Of a stretch of 64,000 nt of DNA, positions 17,913 through 26,432 are shown one piece after another; within the stretch, counting starts at the first letter, position 1, and every line of letters starts with the position of its first letter. The notes under the pieces were generated by a model. That model searched no databases. It saw only the letters and a program-made list of their open reading frames with translations, and had not been told where the DNA came from. The DNA lies in contig JAQYWR010000047.1 of the NCBI GenBank assembly GCA_029379225.1, positions 1 through 64,000 of the forward strand, in the 5' to 3' direction. The translations under genes were made by a program, and so were the position numbers. This DNA is from Nostoc sp. S4 (GTDB lineage: Bacteria > Cyanobacteriota > Cyanobacteriia > Cyanobacteriales > Nostocaceae).

Positions 17913-18095
17913 CATCGACGCATCTCGCCAAATCGCCGAAACCCTATATTTTTCGTTGACATGCGTCGATGCCTTACAGGACAAGGATTTGAGGTATGTA
18001 TTTTACTTAATTTTGCACAAGATATATAATACTTTTCAGAGATCCGTCGATTTAGCGGCTGAAACTCTTACAGGGCAAAGGCTCCTAGACGAACT
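17913..18095 (+). promoter_or_regulatory. CRISPR leader with promoter and long inverted repeat
   Basis: AT-rich leader in front of the array. A candidate promoter has TTTACT at 18002-18007 and TATAAT at 18025-18030 with a 17-base spacer, pointing into the first repeat. Further upstream the 11-base arm CATCGACGCAT (17913-17923) is perfectly mirrored by ATGCGTCGATG (17961-17971). The side was chosen because the far end of the array carries the most degenerate repeat and the repeat ends ATGGAAAC, like known crRNA 5' handles. Confidence 0.55.
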
Positions 18096-18553
18096 CTTTA
18101 CCGATTGGTTTAAATCGGAATTAATGGAAACTGTTGATTAATCGACATGGTTCTTTCTCCGAGACATCTTTACTGATTGTTTTAAATCGGAATTAATGGA
18201 AACCTGAAGTAGCTTTGTTTGTTTTGAAAATTAAACCAACCTTTACCGATTGCTTTAAATCGGAATTAATGGAAACCATAGACATATCAGAGAGAAATCT
18301 AGAGATAGCCTTTACCGATTGCTTTAAATCGGAATTAATGGAAACGTGCATATCGCCCACGTCTCGCCAATAATGGCTTTACCGATTGTTTTAAATCGGA
18401 ATTAATGGAAACACAGCCTTGGTTGAGGCCACACTAATCTCGGGGCCCTTTACCGATTGCTTTAAATCGGAATTAATGGAAACACGGGGAGACGTTCGTC
18501 CCGGAGCGCCTGGTTTCCTTTACCGATTGCTTTAAATCAGAATTAATGGAAAT
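18096..18553 (+). CRISPR. CRISPR array, 7 repeats of 36 bases and 6 spacers
   Basis: Repeats at 18096-18131, 18168-18203, 18241-18276, 18310-18345, 18377-18412, 18448-18483 and 18518-18553. The consensus begins CTTTACCGATTGCTTTAAAT and ends CGGAATTAATGGAAAC; CCGATT and AATCGG form a 6-base stem. Spacers are 36, 37, 33, 31, 35 and 34 bases and all differ. Repeats 1, 2 and 5 have internal changes; the last has two, including a final T for C. No cas gene lies in this window, so the array must be served in trans or be inactive. Confidence 0.96.
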
Positions 18554-18617
18554 GTCCTTATAGGGGTGAGAAGCGATGACTATAAATAATTCGGGATAAT
18601 TCCTTTTTTATAAGTCC

Positions 18618-19433
18618 TCAAAGCACCCTACAAAAATCTCTCAGAATTTGCACAAACGTCAAAGTGTTTTCAAAGTGAATATTGTGTCCTGCACCACTAA
18701 TTATTTTTAGCTGGGCGAATTTACATCTTTTAGCCATTTCTATATTTATAGATATAAACTTTTCATCATATTCACCAGCTAATAAAAGCATAGGAATTGT
18801 ATTCTGTGCTAGCTTTGACCACAAATTAGGCTGACATCCAGTACCCATGAAGCGCAGTGATTTATCTAATTCTTGCGGATTGTTATGCAAGCGATTTTCT
18901 AACATCTTGTCATATTGTGGATAATTTTTTATATAACCAAAAATTGGTTGACTGTACCAATTAAAGAGAAAATTAGCAAAATCATTTTTAGTATTAATTC
19001 TTGTCAATTTCCTACCTATTTGCGTATCGTGCTTAACTCGTTCTAATCGTTCTGCTTCTGTTCCTAAACCTGGGGAAGCTGATTCTAAAACAACTTTAAA
19101 GAAACGTTCCGGAAAATGTATAGCTAGGTAGAAAGCTAATCTCCCACCCATTGAATAACCAACTAAAAAGCATTTGCTAATTTTTAATTCATCTAATAAA
19201 TTAATTATTGCATCCGCAGTCTTTGTCATTGTATAGTATTCATCTCCACCCAAAACTTGAGTATTGCCGTGTCCCGGTAAATCAAGCGTTAAATAAGAGA
19301 ATTCTTCAGATAATAATTTTATTGCTTCATCAAATTCATCACTGTTACCCATGAAGCCATGTAAAAACAAAATTATTGGTTTATCTAGTTTATTAATTAA
19401 TGAATAATGAAATTGATAGTTTTCTAAAAACAT
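18618..19433 (-). CDS. menH: 2-succinyl-6-hydroxy-2,4-cyclohexadiene-1-carboxylate synthase (MenH-like)
   Basis: Alpha/beta hydrolase of 271 residues. LFLHGFMGNSDEFD provides the oxyanion region, GYSMGGRLA the nucleophile (Ser about 94), and GAGHNIHFEN the catalytic His. The ESASPGL segment after strand 6 is characteristic of MenH, which makes SHCHC in menaquinone or phylloquinone synthesis. In cyanobacteria phylloquinone is the photosystem I cofactor. Specific assignment among hydrolases rests on these short motifs. The other men genes are not in the window. Confidence 0.78.
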   Translation of the reverse strand: MFLENYQFHYSLINKLDKPIILFLHGFMGNSDEFDEAIKLLSEEFSYLTLDLPGHGNTQVLGGDEYYTMTKTADAIINLLDELKISKCFLVGYSMGGRLAFYLAIHFPERFFKVVLESASPGLGTEAERLERVKHDTQIGRKLTRINTKNDFANFLFNWYSQPIFGYIKNYPQYDKMLENRLHNNPQELDKSLRFMGTGCQPNLWSKLAQNTIPMLLLAGEYDEKFISINIEMAKRCKFAQLKIISGAGHNIHFENTLTFVQILRDFCRVL

Positions 19434-19846
19434 AAAACTAGTTTTTGAATAAAAATAAAATTAAAAGAATCAATTTATACTCATAAATTTTAAATATTAC
19501 CATAGATAGAAATAAAATACTAACAAAGATAGATGCAATTAAGACTTTAGATTATCTTTAGAGAAAATCAGCTGCAACTAATTTTGAATTAATACTAAAT
19601 TTTATTAAAAAATAAGTATTACTTAAAAAATATGTTTTTGAATAGTTACCATCTAGAGTAATACTATTAGATTGCTTGAAAAACTTGCCCTCAAATCGAA
19701 AAGGTTAATTTATTACTTCTTATTTCCTCCTCACTACCTACACAAATAAGCTAAAAAATCGAAGCAGCTCGCGATATCAAGTCGATATTAACTATCGATT
19801 AAAGGTTAAATAACTATAAATTGTCTAAAATTTTGAGGTAGCACTA
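19434..19846. other. AT-rich intergenic region
   Basis: 413 bases between the divergent menH and VOC genes, strongly AT-rich with poly-A and poly-T runs. No reading frame, repeat or RNA structure stands out. It probably contains both promoters. Confidence 0.5.
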
Positions 19847-20314
19847 ATGATTCACCATATTTCTATTCCAGCGAATAACCCTCGTCATGTTGCTGAGGTT
19901 TTAGCTAAACTCTTAGGCGGAAAGACTGCTCCATTTCGTCCCAACCCTGGAAGCTATGTAGCATTAGCTCTTGATGAACAAGGTACTCTGATTGAAGTTT
20001 ACCCACTGGGTACTGAGTTGATTCCTGGTAATGGCGAACAACAAGTTCAATTTCGTGAAAATAATAATCTTAGCGAATTCAATGCAGTTCATGCTGCTAT
20101 AAGTGTACCTGTTAGTGAAAAAGAAATTAAAGAAATTGCTGCTAATGAAGGATGGCGGGTACTGCATTGTAGCCGGGGTCAGTTTGAAGTGATTGAATTT
20201 TGGATTGAGAACCACCTGATGATAGAATTGCTCAGTCCAGAAATTGTCTCACAATATCTCAATTCTCTGCAAAAGCAAAACTTAGAAAAGTTATTAACTA
20301 ATACTGCTGCTTAG
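19847..20314 (+). CDS. VOC superfamily (glyoxalase-like) protein
   Basis: A 155-residue protein opening MIHHISIPANNPRHVAEVLAKLLGG, the beta-alpha-beta start of the vicinal oxygen chelate fold. A second half-module follows (AVHAAISVPVSEKEI, then EFWIENHLMIELLSPE), with His and Glu residues at positions that could bind metal. Length is right for a single-chain VOC protein. Substrate unknown. An RBS-like GAGG lies upstream of the ATG. It is 277 bases ahead of a flavin monooxygenase on the same strand. Confidence 0.7.
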   Translation: MIHHISIPANNPRHVAEVLAKLLGGKTAPFRPNPGSYVALALDEQGTLIEVYPLGTELIPGNGEQQVQFRENNNLSEFNAVHAAISVPVSEKEIKEIAANEGWRVLHCSRGQFEVIEFWIENHLMIELLSPEIVSQYLNSLQKQNLEKLLTNTAA

Positions 20315-20590
20315 GCAATTTAATCACTTTCAACTCATAAGTCAAAGTTCAATCGTAATAAACAAACTTTTGTTTTACTTTTGAATTTTGACTTTATTAA
20401 TTGAAAAATCTATATAACTCCTGTAAGGAGCGTTAGGATGAAATCCCCAAGATAGTATTCTTTTAGATTTGATGCTACCTATGTTTTCACACAATCAAAT
20501 AATAGTTTGATATCAAATCAATTGAAAAACCTCTGCAAGATAATAAATGTTAAGTGTAAAATCATAACAAAAAGCTAAATTAAATCTCAA

Positions 20591-22042
20591 ATGTTGGATT
20601 TACAAATTTCTCCAGCTACAGAAAATAAAGCTATTATAATTGGGGGAAGTATTGCCGGACTGTTAACAGCTCAAGTACTTACCAAGTATTTCGATCGCGT
20701 CACAATTGTAGAGCGCGATCGCTTCCCCGAACAACCCGAACAACGTCACGGTATACCCCAAGCTCATCATGTCCATGTTTTGCTCATCCGAGGTCAGCAG
20801 ATTTTAGAGCAGCTTTTTCCTGGCATCATAGCTGAGTTAGCTGATTTAGGCACACCGATTATAGACTCGGTAGCAGATTCTCTCTGGCTGACTTTTAACG
20901 GCTGGACACCACGCTTTGCTTCTCATTTAACCAGCTGCGCCTCTAGCCGAAATCTTTTAGAGTGGACTATCCGCCGCCGTTTGGCAGCTAATGACCAGAT
21001 TGAATTCCTGCAAGCAGCACAAGTAACTAACTTGCTGTGCAATTCTAACAAAACTACGATTACAGGTGTACGAGTCAGCTTTGGTAAAGAACCCGAAGCA
21101 GAGATACTCGCTAATTTAGTCGTAGATGCCAGTGGTCGCAATTCTCACACACCTGAGTGGTTGGAGGAATTGGGTTATAAGTCACCCCAGCAGACAGTTG
21201 TCAACTCTTTTTTAGGCTATGCTAGCCGCTGGTATCATCCTCCAGAGGGTTTTCAGGCAGATTGGCAGGTTTTGCTGATTTGGCCAAAACCACCAAAAGA
21301 TACTCGCAGTGGTGTGGTTTATACAGTAGAGGGTAATCGTTGGATTGTTACACTCGCTGGCGTAGGTCGAGATTATCCACCAACTGACGAAGCCGGATTT
21401 TTAGACTTTGCCCAAAGTTTGCGATCGCCTATTATCTATGAAGCCATAAAAGACGCTCAACCCATCTCGCCCATCTACGCCTATAAACGTACAGAGAATC
21501 ACCTGCGTCACTACGAAAAACTTTCTAGATTTCCAGAAGGTTTGATAATAGTCGGTGATGCCGTTTGTGCCTTCAATCCCGTCTATGGTCAAGGTATGAC
21601 TACCGCTGCTTTGGGCGCTTTGACTTTAGATGAATGTTTGAGCAAGCAATTATCTAACCAATCCAATACTAATTTAATCGGTTTCCCACAATATTTTCAA
21701 AAGCAACTAAGCAAAGCTATTTCTATACCTTGGTTGATGGCTACAGGTGAGGACTTTCGTTGGCCTACTACCGAGGGAGGAAAACCTAATTTGATTAGCA
21801 AATTTATGCAGCTGTATTTGGATCGAGTATTACTGCTGCAAGCTGACAGTGCAGAAATTCATCAGCTTTTCTTGGAAGTGATGAATTTACTCAAGCCAAC
21901 AAGCGCACTTTTCCAGCCACATATCGTCATGCAGGTTTTAAAGCAAATAATTAATCCACGTCCTCAATCGGATAAGTTTACCGATCGAGAAAATATTCCC
22001 AAATATCAGCCTTCGGTAACTCCTAATATCATGTCCCGTTAA
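20591..22042 (+). CDS. FAD-dependent monooxygenase/oxidoreductase
   Basis: A 483-residue flavoprotein. The FAD dinucleotide-binding motif is GGSIAGLLTAQVLTKYFDRV, ending in VERDRFPE, where the Glu contacts ribose. The second FAD motif is GDAVCAFNPVYGQGMTTA, typical of group A aromatic hydroxylases and squalene epoxidase-like enzymes. The QAHHVHVLL segment after the first motif is common in actinobacterial and cyanobacterial tailoring enzymes. Substrate unknown. No biosynthetic cluster surrounds it. Confidence 0.82.
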   Translation: MLDLQISPATENKAIIIGGSIAGLLTAQVLTKYFDRVTIVERDRFPEQPEQRHGIPQAHHVHVLLIRGQQILEQLFPGIIAELADLGTPIIDSVADSLWLTFNGWTPRFASHLTSCASSRNLLEWTIRRRLAANDQIEFLQAAQVTNLLCNSNKTTITGVRVSFGKEPEAEILANLVVDASGRNSHTPEWLEELGYKSPQQTVVNSFLGYASRWYHPPEGFQADWQVLLIWPKPPKDTRSGVVYTVEGNRWIVTLAGVGRDYPPTDEAGFLDFAQSLRSPIIYEAIKDAQPISPIYAYKRTENHLRHYEKLSRFPEGLIIVGDAVCAFNPVYGQGMTTAALGALTLDECLSKQLSNQSNTNLIGFPQYFQKQLSKAISIPWLMATGEDFRWPTTEGGKPNLISKFMQLYLDRVLLLQADSAEIHQLFLEVMNLLKPTSALFQPHIVMQVLKQIINPRPQSDKFTDRENIPKYQPSVTPNIMSR

Positions 22043-22198
22043 AGACTTATCATTAGGATTGACGCAAAGACACGCAGATGCTCTGACGCAAAGAAATTTT
22101 AACCACTAGTGATTAGCTGGACATGATACGATTGCTAATCCCCCACTTCCTCTTATTAAAAGAGGCAAGAATTTGTCTACTCTAAATGCAATGTAAAT

Positions 22199-22245
22199 GC
22201 ATCGCCCTGCAATCTGAATGCATCGCCCTGCAATCTGAATGCATC
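22199..22245. repeat. Tandem 21-base repeat and nearby C-rich STRR
   Basis: The unit GCATCGCCCTGCAATCTGAAT occurs twice in tandem (22199-22219 and 22220-22240), followed by a partial third copy. About 75 bases on, CTCCCTG units form a second short tandem array near 22320-22362. Noncoding. Confidence 0.7.
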
Positions 22246-22508
22246 TGCGCCTCAGTTTTTCTGCTAAGGGACTTCCAGAGAATAAGTTAATCAATTTATT
22301 TAAATGATATTCTTCTTTTTCTCCCCTGCTCCCTGCTCCCTGCCCCCCTGCTCCCTGCCTACACCGCGATTGATTTTAATTGTAAGTCCCTTGTTCGATT
22401 AGCTTTCAAGAGTTCGCTATTTACAAAATATGTCTAATGCCCAATAGCACACTGTCGCGACTAACTGTAGCATTGTGACATGATTAGAGCAGGTTGCCTT
22501 TTCCTATT

Positions 22509-23726
22509 ATGAAAATATTGGTGCTAAACGCTGGTTCGAGCAGCCAAAAAAGTTGTTTGTATGAAATTGCAGACGAGGCTCTCCCCAATCAAGCAGCCCA
22601 ACCTCTTTGGGAAGGAAAAGTCAACTGGACTCAAGACGACGGTGTGGCAGAAATTGAAGTGAAAACTGCTACAGGTGCAAACTTACAAGAATCAATTTCT
22701 GGCGACTCTCCACAGACACGGCTTACTCATCTGCTCAATACACTCACTCGCGATCCTACTAAAGTAATTAATCACTTGTCAGAAATTGATTTGGTGGGAC
22801 ATCGTGTAGTACATGGTGGACAAGATTATCGAGATAGTGTGGTAATTACGGAGGATGTCAAAAAGGCGATCGCTCGTCTGGCTAATCTAGCTCCAGAACA
22901 CAATCCGAGCGCTTTAGCAGGTATAGAAGCAATTGAAAATATCTTACGAGAAGTCACCCAAGTTGCAGTTTTTGATACTGCATTTCATAGCACTCTCCCT
23001 GATGCAGCAGCAATTTACCCCGGTCCCTATGAATGGGTAGAGCAAGGTATCCGCCGCTACGGGTTTCATGGTATCAGTCACCAATATTGTTCTAGTCGTG
23101 CTGCCGAAATTCTCGGTGAAGATTTGGCATCGCTACGATTAATTATCTGTCATCTCGGCAATGGTTGCTCTTTGGCAGCGATTAAAAACGGTCGCAGTAT
23201 TGATACTACTATGGGAATGACACCTTTGGAAGGATTGATGATGGGTAGTCGCTCTGGTTCAGTCGATCCGGGAATTTTGATTCACCTGTTGCAGTACTGC
23301 AATTACTCTGTAGAAAAATTATATGAGGTTTTAAATAAAGCTTCTGGTTTACGAGGAATTTCGGGTGTATCTAGCGATATGCGTGAAGTCACAAAAGCGA
23401 TCGCTCAAGGCAACACTCGCGCTAAACTGGCATGGGATATCTACGTGCATCGCTTGTGTTCTGGTATTAGTGCAATGCTTACCAGTTTAGGGGGATTAAA
23501 TGCTTTGGTATTCACCGCAGGCGTAGGTGAAAACACTCCAGCAATTCGCCAAGCCGCCTGTGAAGCTTTGGGATTTTTGGGATTAAAAATAGACCTGCAA
23601 AAAAATCAACAGCAGCCTGTGGATGAAGATATTGCCACACCCGACTCAGCAGTGAGAGTATTAGTAATACATACTCAAGAAGACTGGGCGATCGCTCAAC
23701 AATGTTGGCAAGTATTTAAAAAGTAA
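22509..23726 (+). CDS. ackA: Acetate kinase
   Basis: Acetate kinase of 405 residues, interconverting acetyl phosphate plus ADP with acetate plus ATP. The start is the ATG at 22509 (MKILVLNAGSSSQK); a TTG at 22494 would add five residues. ASKHA-fold marks are the N-terminal NAGSSS phosphate loop, VGHRVVHGG, VFDTAFHS, RYGFHGISH, CHLGNGCS, and FTAGVGENTPAIR. No phosphotransacetylase gene is adjacent; the downstream gene is unrelated. Confidence 0.97.
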   Translation: MKILVLNAGSSSQKSCLYEIADEALPNQAAQPLWEGKVNWTQDDGVAEIEVKTATGANLQESISGDSPQTRLTHLLNTLTRDPTKVINHLSEIDLVGHRVVHGGQDYRDSVVITEDVKKAIARLANLAPEHNPSALAGIEAIENILREVTQVAVFDTAFHSTLPDAAAIYPGPYEWVEQGIRRYGFHGISHQYCSSRAAEILGEDLASLRLIICHLGNGCSLAAIKNGRSIDTTMGMTPLEGLMMGSRSGSVDPGILIHLLQYCNYSVEKLYEVLNKASGLRGISGVSSDMREVTKAIAQGNTRAKLAWDIYVHRLCSGISAMLTSLGGLNALVFTAGVGENTPAIRQAACEALGFLGLKIDLQKNQQQPVDEDIATPDSAVRVLVIHTQEDWAIAQQCWQVFKK

Positions 23727-23778
23727 TCAACCAACAAATTATGATTAATAATAAACTCAACTTGAAAGTGCGATCGCA

Positions 23779-24060
23779 ATGACTGATAAAGAACTCAAAC
23801 ATCTAATTGAGAGTAATGCTAAAACAGTCCAAGCTATGTTAGATGAAATAACTGAAGCGCGACAGGAACGCCAGGAACTCCGAGAAGGAATGATCCAGCT
23901 TCAGAATGCAATGGCACAATTAAGCAATATACAAGATAGAATAACCAACTTACTAATTTCTGTTGATGGCGATCGTCCGACAATTATCAAAAAACTCTCA
24001 GCAATAGAAACAAAGCTCGACCTAATATTGCAGCAAAACCCAACGGAGGAGTTAGGGTAA
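23779..24060 (+). CDS. Small coiled-coil hypothetical protein
   Basis: A 93-residue charged protein that is helical throughout. Heptad patterning appears around residues 15-55 (TEARQERQELREGMIQLQNAM) and again at 70-88. It starts 53 bases after ackA on the same strand. Similar short proteins are common in cyanobacteria; no function is known to me. Coding is likely from its composition and clean frame. Confidence 0.5.
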   Translation: MTDKELKHLIESNAKTVQAMLDEITEARQERQELREGMIQLQNAMAQLSNIQDRITNLLISVDGDRPTIIKKLSAIETKLDLILQQNPTEELG

Positions 24061-24095
24061 TATTTTTGTTAAGTGCATGTATTTAGTAATAAAGG

Positions 24096-24797
24096 TTACC
24101 CCAAAATCCCCACCAAAATCTTGACTATCTCTGCTAAATCATCTGGCAAAGTATAGGATGAAATATCTCGTGTAATGGTACGTAAGTTCTGCTCCAAAGT
24201 TCCAAATACCCAGACATCCCCCATTGTCACAGCACCATAAACTATATTTGGCGCTTCCAACATTGACAGTGCAATCATTTCTACTGCTAATTGGGTAAAT
24301 CCGCGTGTCAAATCATCTCGTTTTGCTTCAACCACAACTAAGTTGTATTGTGATTGAATGAAATAGTCCAAATTCCCTTGAAGTAAATTATTTACCTTCA
24401 ACGGGTATTCAATTCGCAGCAGTCGCTTACAAATAACTGCTACTCGACTTAAGATTGGTGCAACCAAAATTTCTCTTTTGGCAGTTTCACTGCTAAGAGT
24501 AACGTAGGGAATTGTATAGCAAGCGAGTTAAAGGTTAGAACATCTTCAAAGCCTGGATGTTAGGAACAGTAATGTTTTACCTCCTGCCTTCTGCCTCCTG
24601 CCTCCTGCTATATCTTCAAGTTGTTGTCGAAGTTTATCGAGTCCGTCTATTTGATTACTCGTTCTCGGAAGTTGCAAACGCTTACGCACAAAAGCATAAT
24701 CAAACTCTGCTAAAACTTCATCTGTATCACTGAAAAACTCAAAGTATGAACGAAACGAATAGTTTCCATCCGGTTGGAGAATTTTTGGTTTTGACAT
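24096..24797 (-). pseudogene. Nuclease-like gene disrupted by a GGCAGGA repeat
   Basis: The N-terminal piece (24797-24546) reads MSKPKILQPDGNYSFRSYFE... to LRQQLEDI, then runs into repeat-encoded residues (AGGRRQKAGG) and a stop. The C-terminal piece (frame resuming about 24505 to 24096) reads YVTLSSETAKREILVAPIL, then LRIEYPLKVNN, LVVVEAKRDDLTRGFTQLAVEM, a PD-(D/E)XK-like core with catalytic VVEAK. The two belong to one cyanobacterial family. The interruption coincides with the repeat at 24571-24612, and GAAGAT occurs on both sides of the extra DNA. Confidence 0.72.
24571..24612 (-). repeat. GGCAGGA-type dispersed repeat inside a broken gene
   Basis: On the minus strand: ATAGCAGGAGGCAGGAGG, then CAGAAGGCAGGAGGTAAAACATT. 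This is nearly identical to the copy at 63952-64000, which has one extra heptamer, and related to copies at 7857-7879 and 8021-8062. Confidence 0.8.
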
Positions 24798-24989
24798 TAC
24801 CGCCTCCTACCGTATTTCATTAATCTACTACTATATAAATAGCAGTCAGTATGACAATATGGCTGGATTATTTCCCATATTCATTATTGAACTGTTCGCG
24901 TCTAGACGTGCTAAAGCAGCATTTATTTTCCTTAAACAGTTGATAATGTAAATAATTGTTAAAAATCCTCAGGCAGGAAAGAATCATCC

Positions 24990-26177
24990 ATGCGTGTAAT
25001 ATTGATGACCGGCAAAGGTGGCGTGGGTAAAACATCCGTTGCTGCTGCAACTGGACTGCGCTGTGCAGAATTAGGCTATCAGACGTTGGTTTTAAGTACA
25101 GATCCCGCTCACTCCCTAGCAGACAGTTTTGACATGGAAATGGGACATGTACCCCGAAAAATTCGCCCAAATTTGTGGGGTGCAGAATTGGATGCATTGC
25201 AAGAATTAGAAGGAAACTGGGGTGCTGTAAAACGTTACATTACCCAAGTTTTACAAGCAAGGGGTTTAGAAGGGGTACAAGCGGAAGAATTGGCAATTTT
25301 ACCAGGTATGGATGAGATTTTTGGCTTGGTAAGGATGAAACGCCATTATGACGAAGGTGAGTTTGATGTTTTAATTATCGACTCAGCCCCGACTGGTACA
25401 GCACTGCGCTTGTTGAGTTTACCTGAAGTCGGCGGTTGGTATATGCGCCGTTTTTACAAACCATTTCAAAATATCTCAACAGTACTCCGGCCTTTGGTTG
25501 AACCTATTTTTAAACCAATTGCTGGTTTTTCATTACCAGATAAAGAGGTAATGGATGCGCCTTATGAGTTTTACGAACAAATCGAAGCTCTAGAAAAAGT
25601 ATTAACAGACAATACTCAAACCTCAGTGCGTCTAGTGACTAATCCCGAAAAAATGGTGATTAAAGAGTCTCTGCGTGCCCATGCTTATTTGAGTTTATAT
25701 AATGTTGCCACTGATTTAGTTGTGGCTAATCGGATTATTCCCAGTGAAGTTCAAGACCCATTTTTTCAACGTTGGAAGCAAAGTCAAGAGCAATATCGCC
25801 AGGAAATTCATGATAATTTCCACCCTTTACCTGTGAAAGAAGTTCCATTGTTCTCTGAAGAAATGTGTGGATTAGCTGCATTAGAACGCTTGAAAGAAAC
25901 CCTTTATAAAGATGAAGACCCAACTCAAGTTTATTACAAAGAAACGACTATTCGAGTTGTGCAAGAACAAAATCAATACAGCTTGGAACTTTACTTACCT
26001 GGTATTCCTAAAAACCAAGTTCAACTGAGTAAAACAGGGGACGAATTAAATATTACTATTGGCAATCACCGTCGGAACTTAGTTTTGCCGCAAGCCTTAG
26101 CAGCACTACAACCAGCAGGAGCAAAAATGGAAGAGGATTATCTGAAAATTAGCTTTGCTGATAACATCAAAGTTTAA
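24990..26177 (+). CDS. ArsA/Get3 family ATPase with C-terminal HSP20-like domain
   Basis: A 395-residue P-loop ATPase. TGKGGVGKTSVAAATGL (residues 7-23) is the deviant Walker A; switch I DPAHSLADSF and switch II DSAPTGTALRLL are as in ArsA and Get3. The C-terminal 85 residues (from about 310, EQNQYSLELYLPGIPKNQVQLSK) form an alpha-crystallin-like beta domain, as in chloroplast and cyanobacterial Get3-type proteins. The arsenic-binding cysteines of true ArsA are not evident, so a membrane-protein targeting or chaperone role is more likely than arsenite export. A terminator follows. Confidence 0.88.
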   Translation: MRVILMTGKGGVGKTSVAAATGLRCAELGYQTLVLSTDPAHSLADSFDMEMGHVPRKIRPNLWGAELDALQELEGNWGAVKRYITQVLQARGLEGVQAEELAILPGMDEIFGLVRMKRHYDEGEFDVLIIDSAPTGTALRLLSLPEVGGWYMRRFYKPFQNISTVLRPLVEPIFKPIAGFSLPDKEVMDAPYEFYEQIEALEKVLTDNTQTSVRLVTNPEKMVIKESLRAHAYLSLYNVATDLVVANRIIPSEVQDPFFQRWKQSQEQYRQEIHDNFHPLPVKEVPLFSEEMCGLAALERLKETLYKDEDPTQVYYKETTIRVVQEQNQYSLELYLPGIPKNQVQLSKTGDELNITIGNHRRNLVLPQALAALQPAGAKMEEDYLKISFADNIKV

Positions 26178-26247
26178 TTTTGTTGAACGTTTCTATCTCC
26201 ACAAAAAGTTAAAGCTAAAAAGCAAAAATTTTTGATTAATAGCTGAT

Positions 26248-26277
26248 AAAGACGCAATTCTCTTAGCGTCTTTTTTT
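26248..26277 (+). terminator. Rho-independent terminator after the ArsA/Get3 gene
   Basis: AAAGACGC pairs with GCGTCTTT around a 10-base loop and is followed directly by a run of seven T. Confidence 0.88.
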
Positions 26278-26432
26278 CTAATTTTTTATAAATTTTTCTC
26301 AAAAACAAATAAAATTTTTCCTGATTAATTTGCCGTAGTTTTACTGAAGACAAATTGATTAAATAAATTCAAAAATATCATTAGATTTAATTATGTCTGT
26401 TTACAAATTATTAATTGAAGATATTATCAGCA

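Noticed and set aside
17884..18141. An 85-codon open frame running into the CRISPR array
   Set aside because: It starts in the leader and ends inside the first spacer, so it is a chance frame over noncoding DNA.
22106..22294. Open frame over the 21-base tandem repeat
   Set aside because: Its repeated residues come only from the tandem DNA repeat; no start signal.
24868..25197. Minus-strand open frame over the start of the ArsA/Get3 gene
   Set aside because: Shadow of the P-loop ATPase coding sequence.
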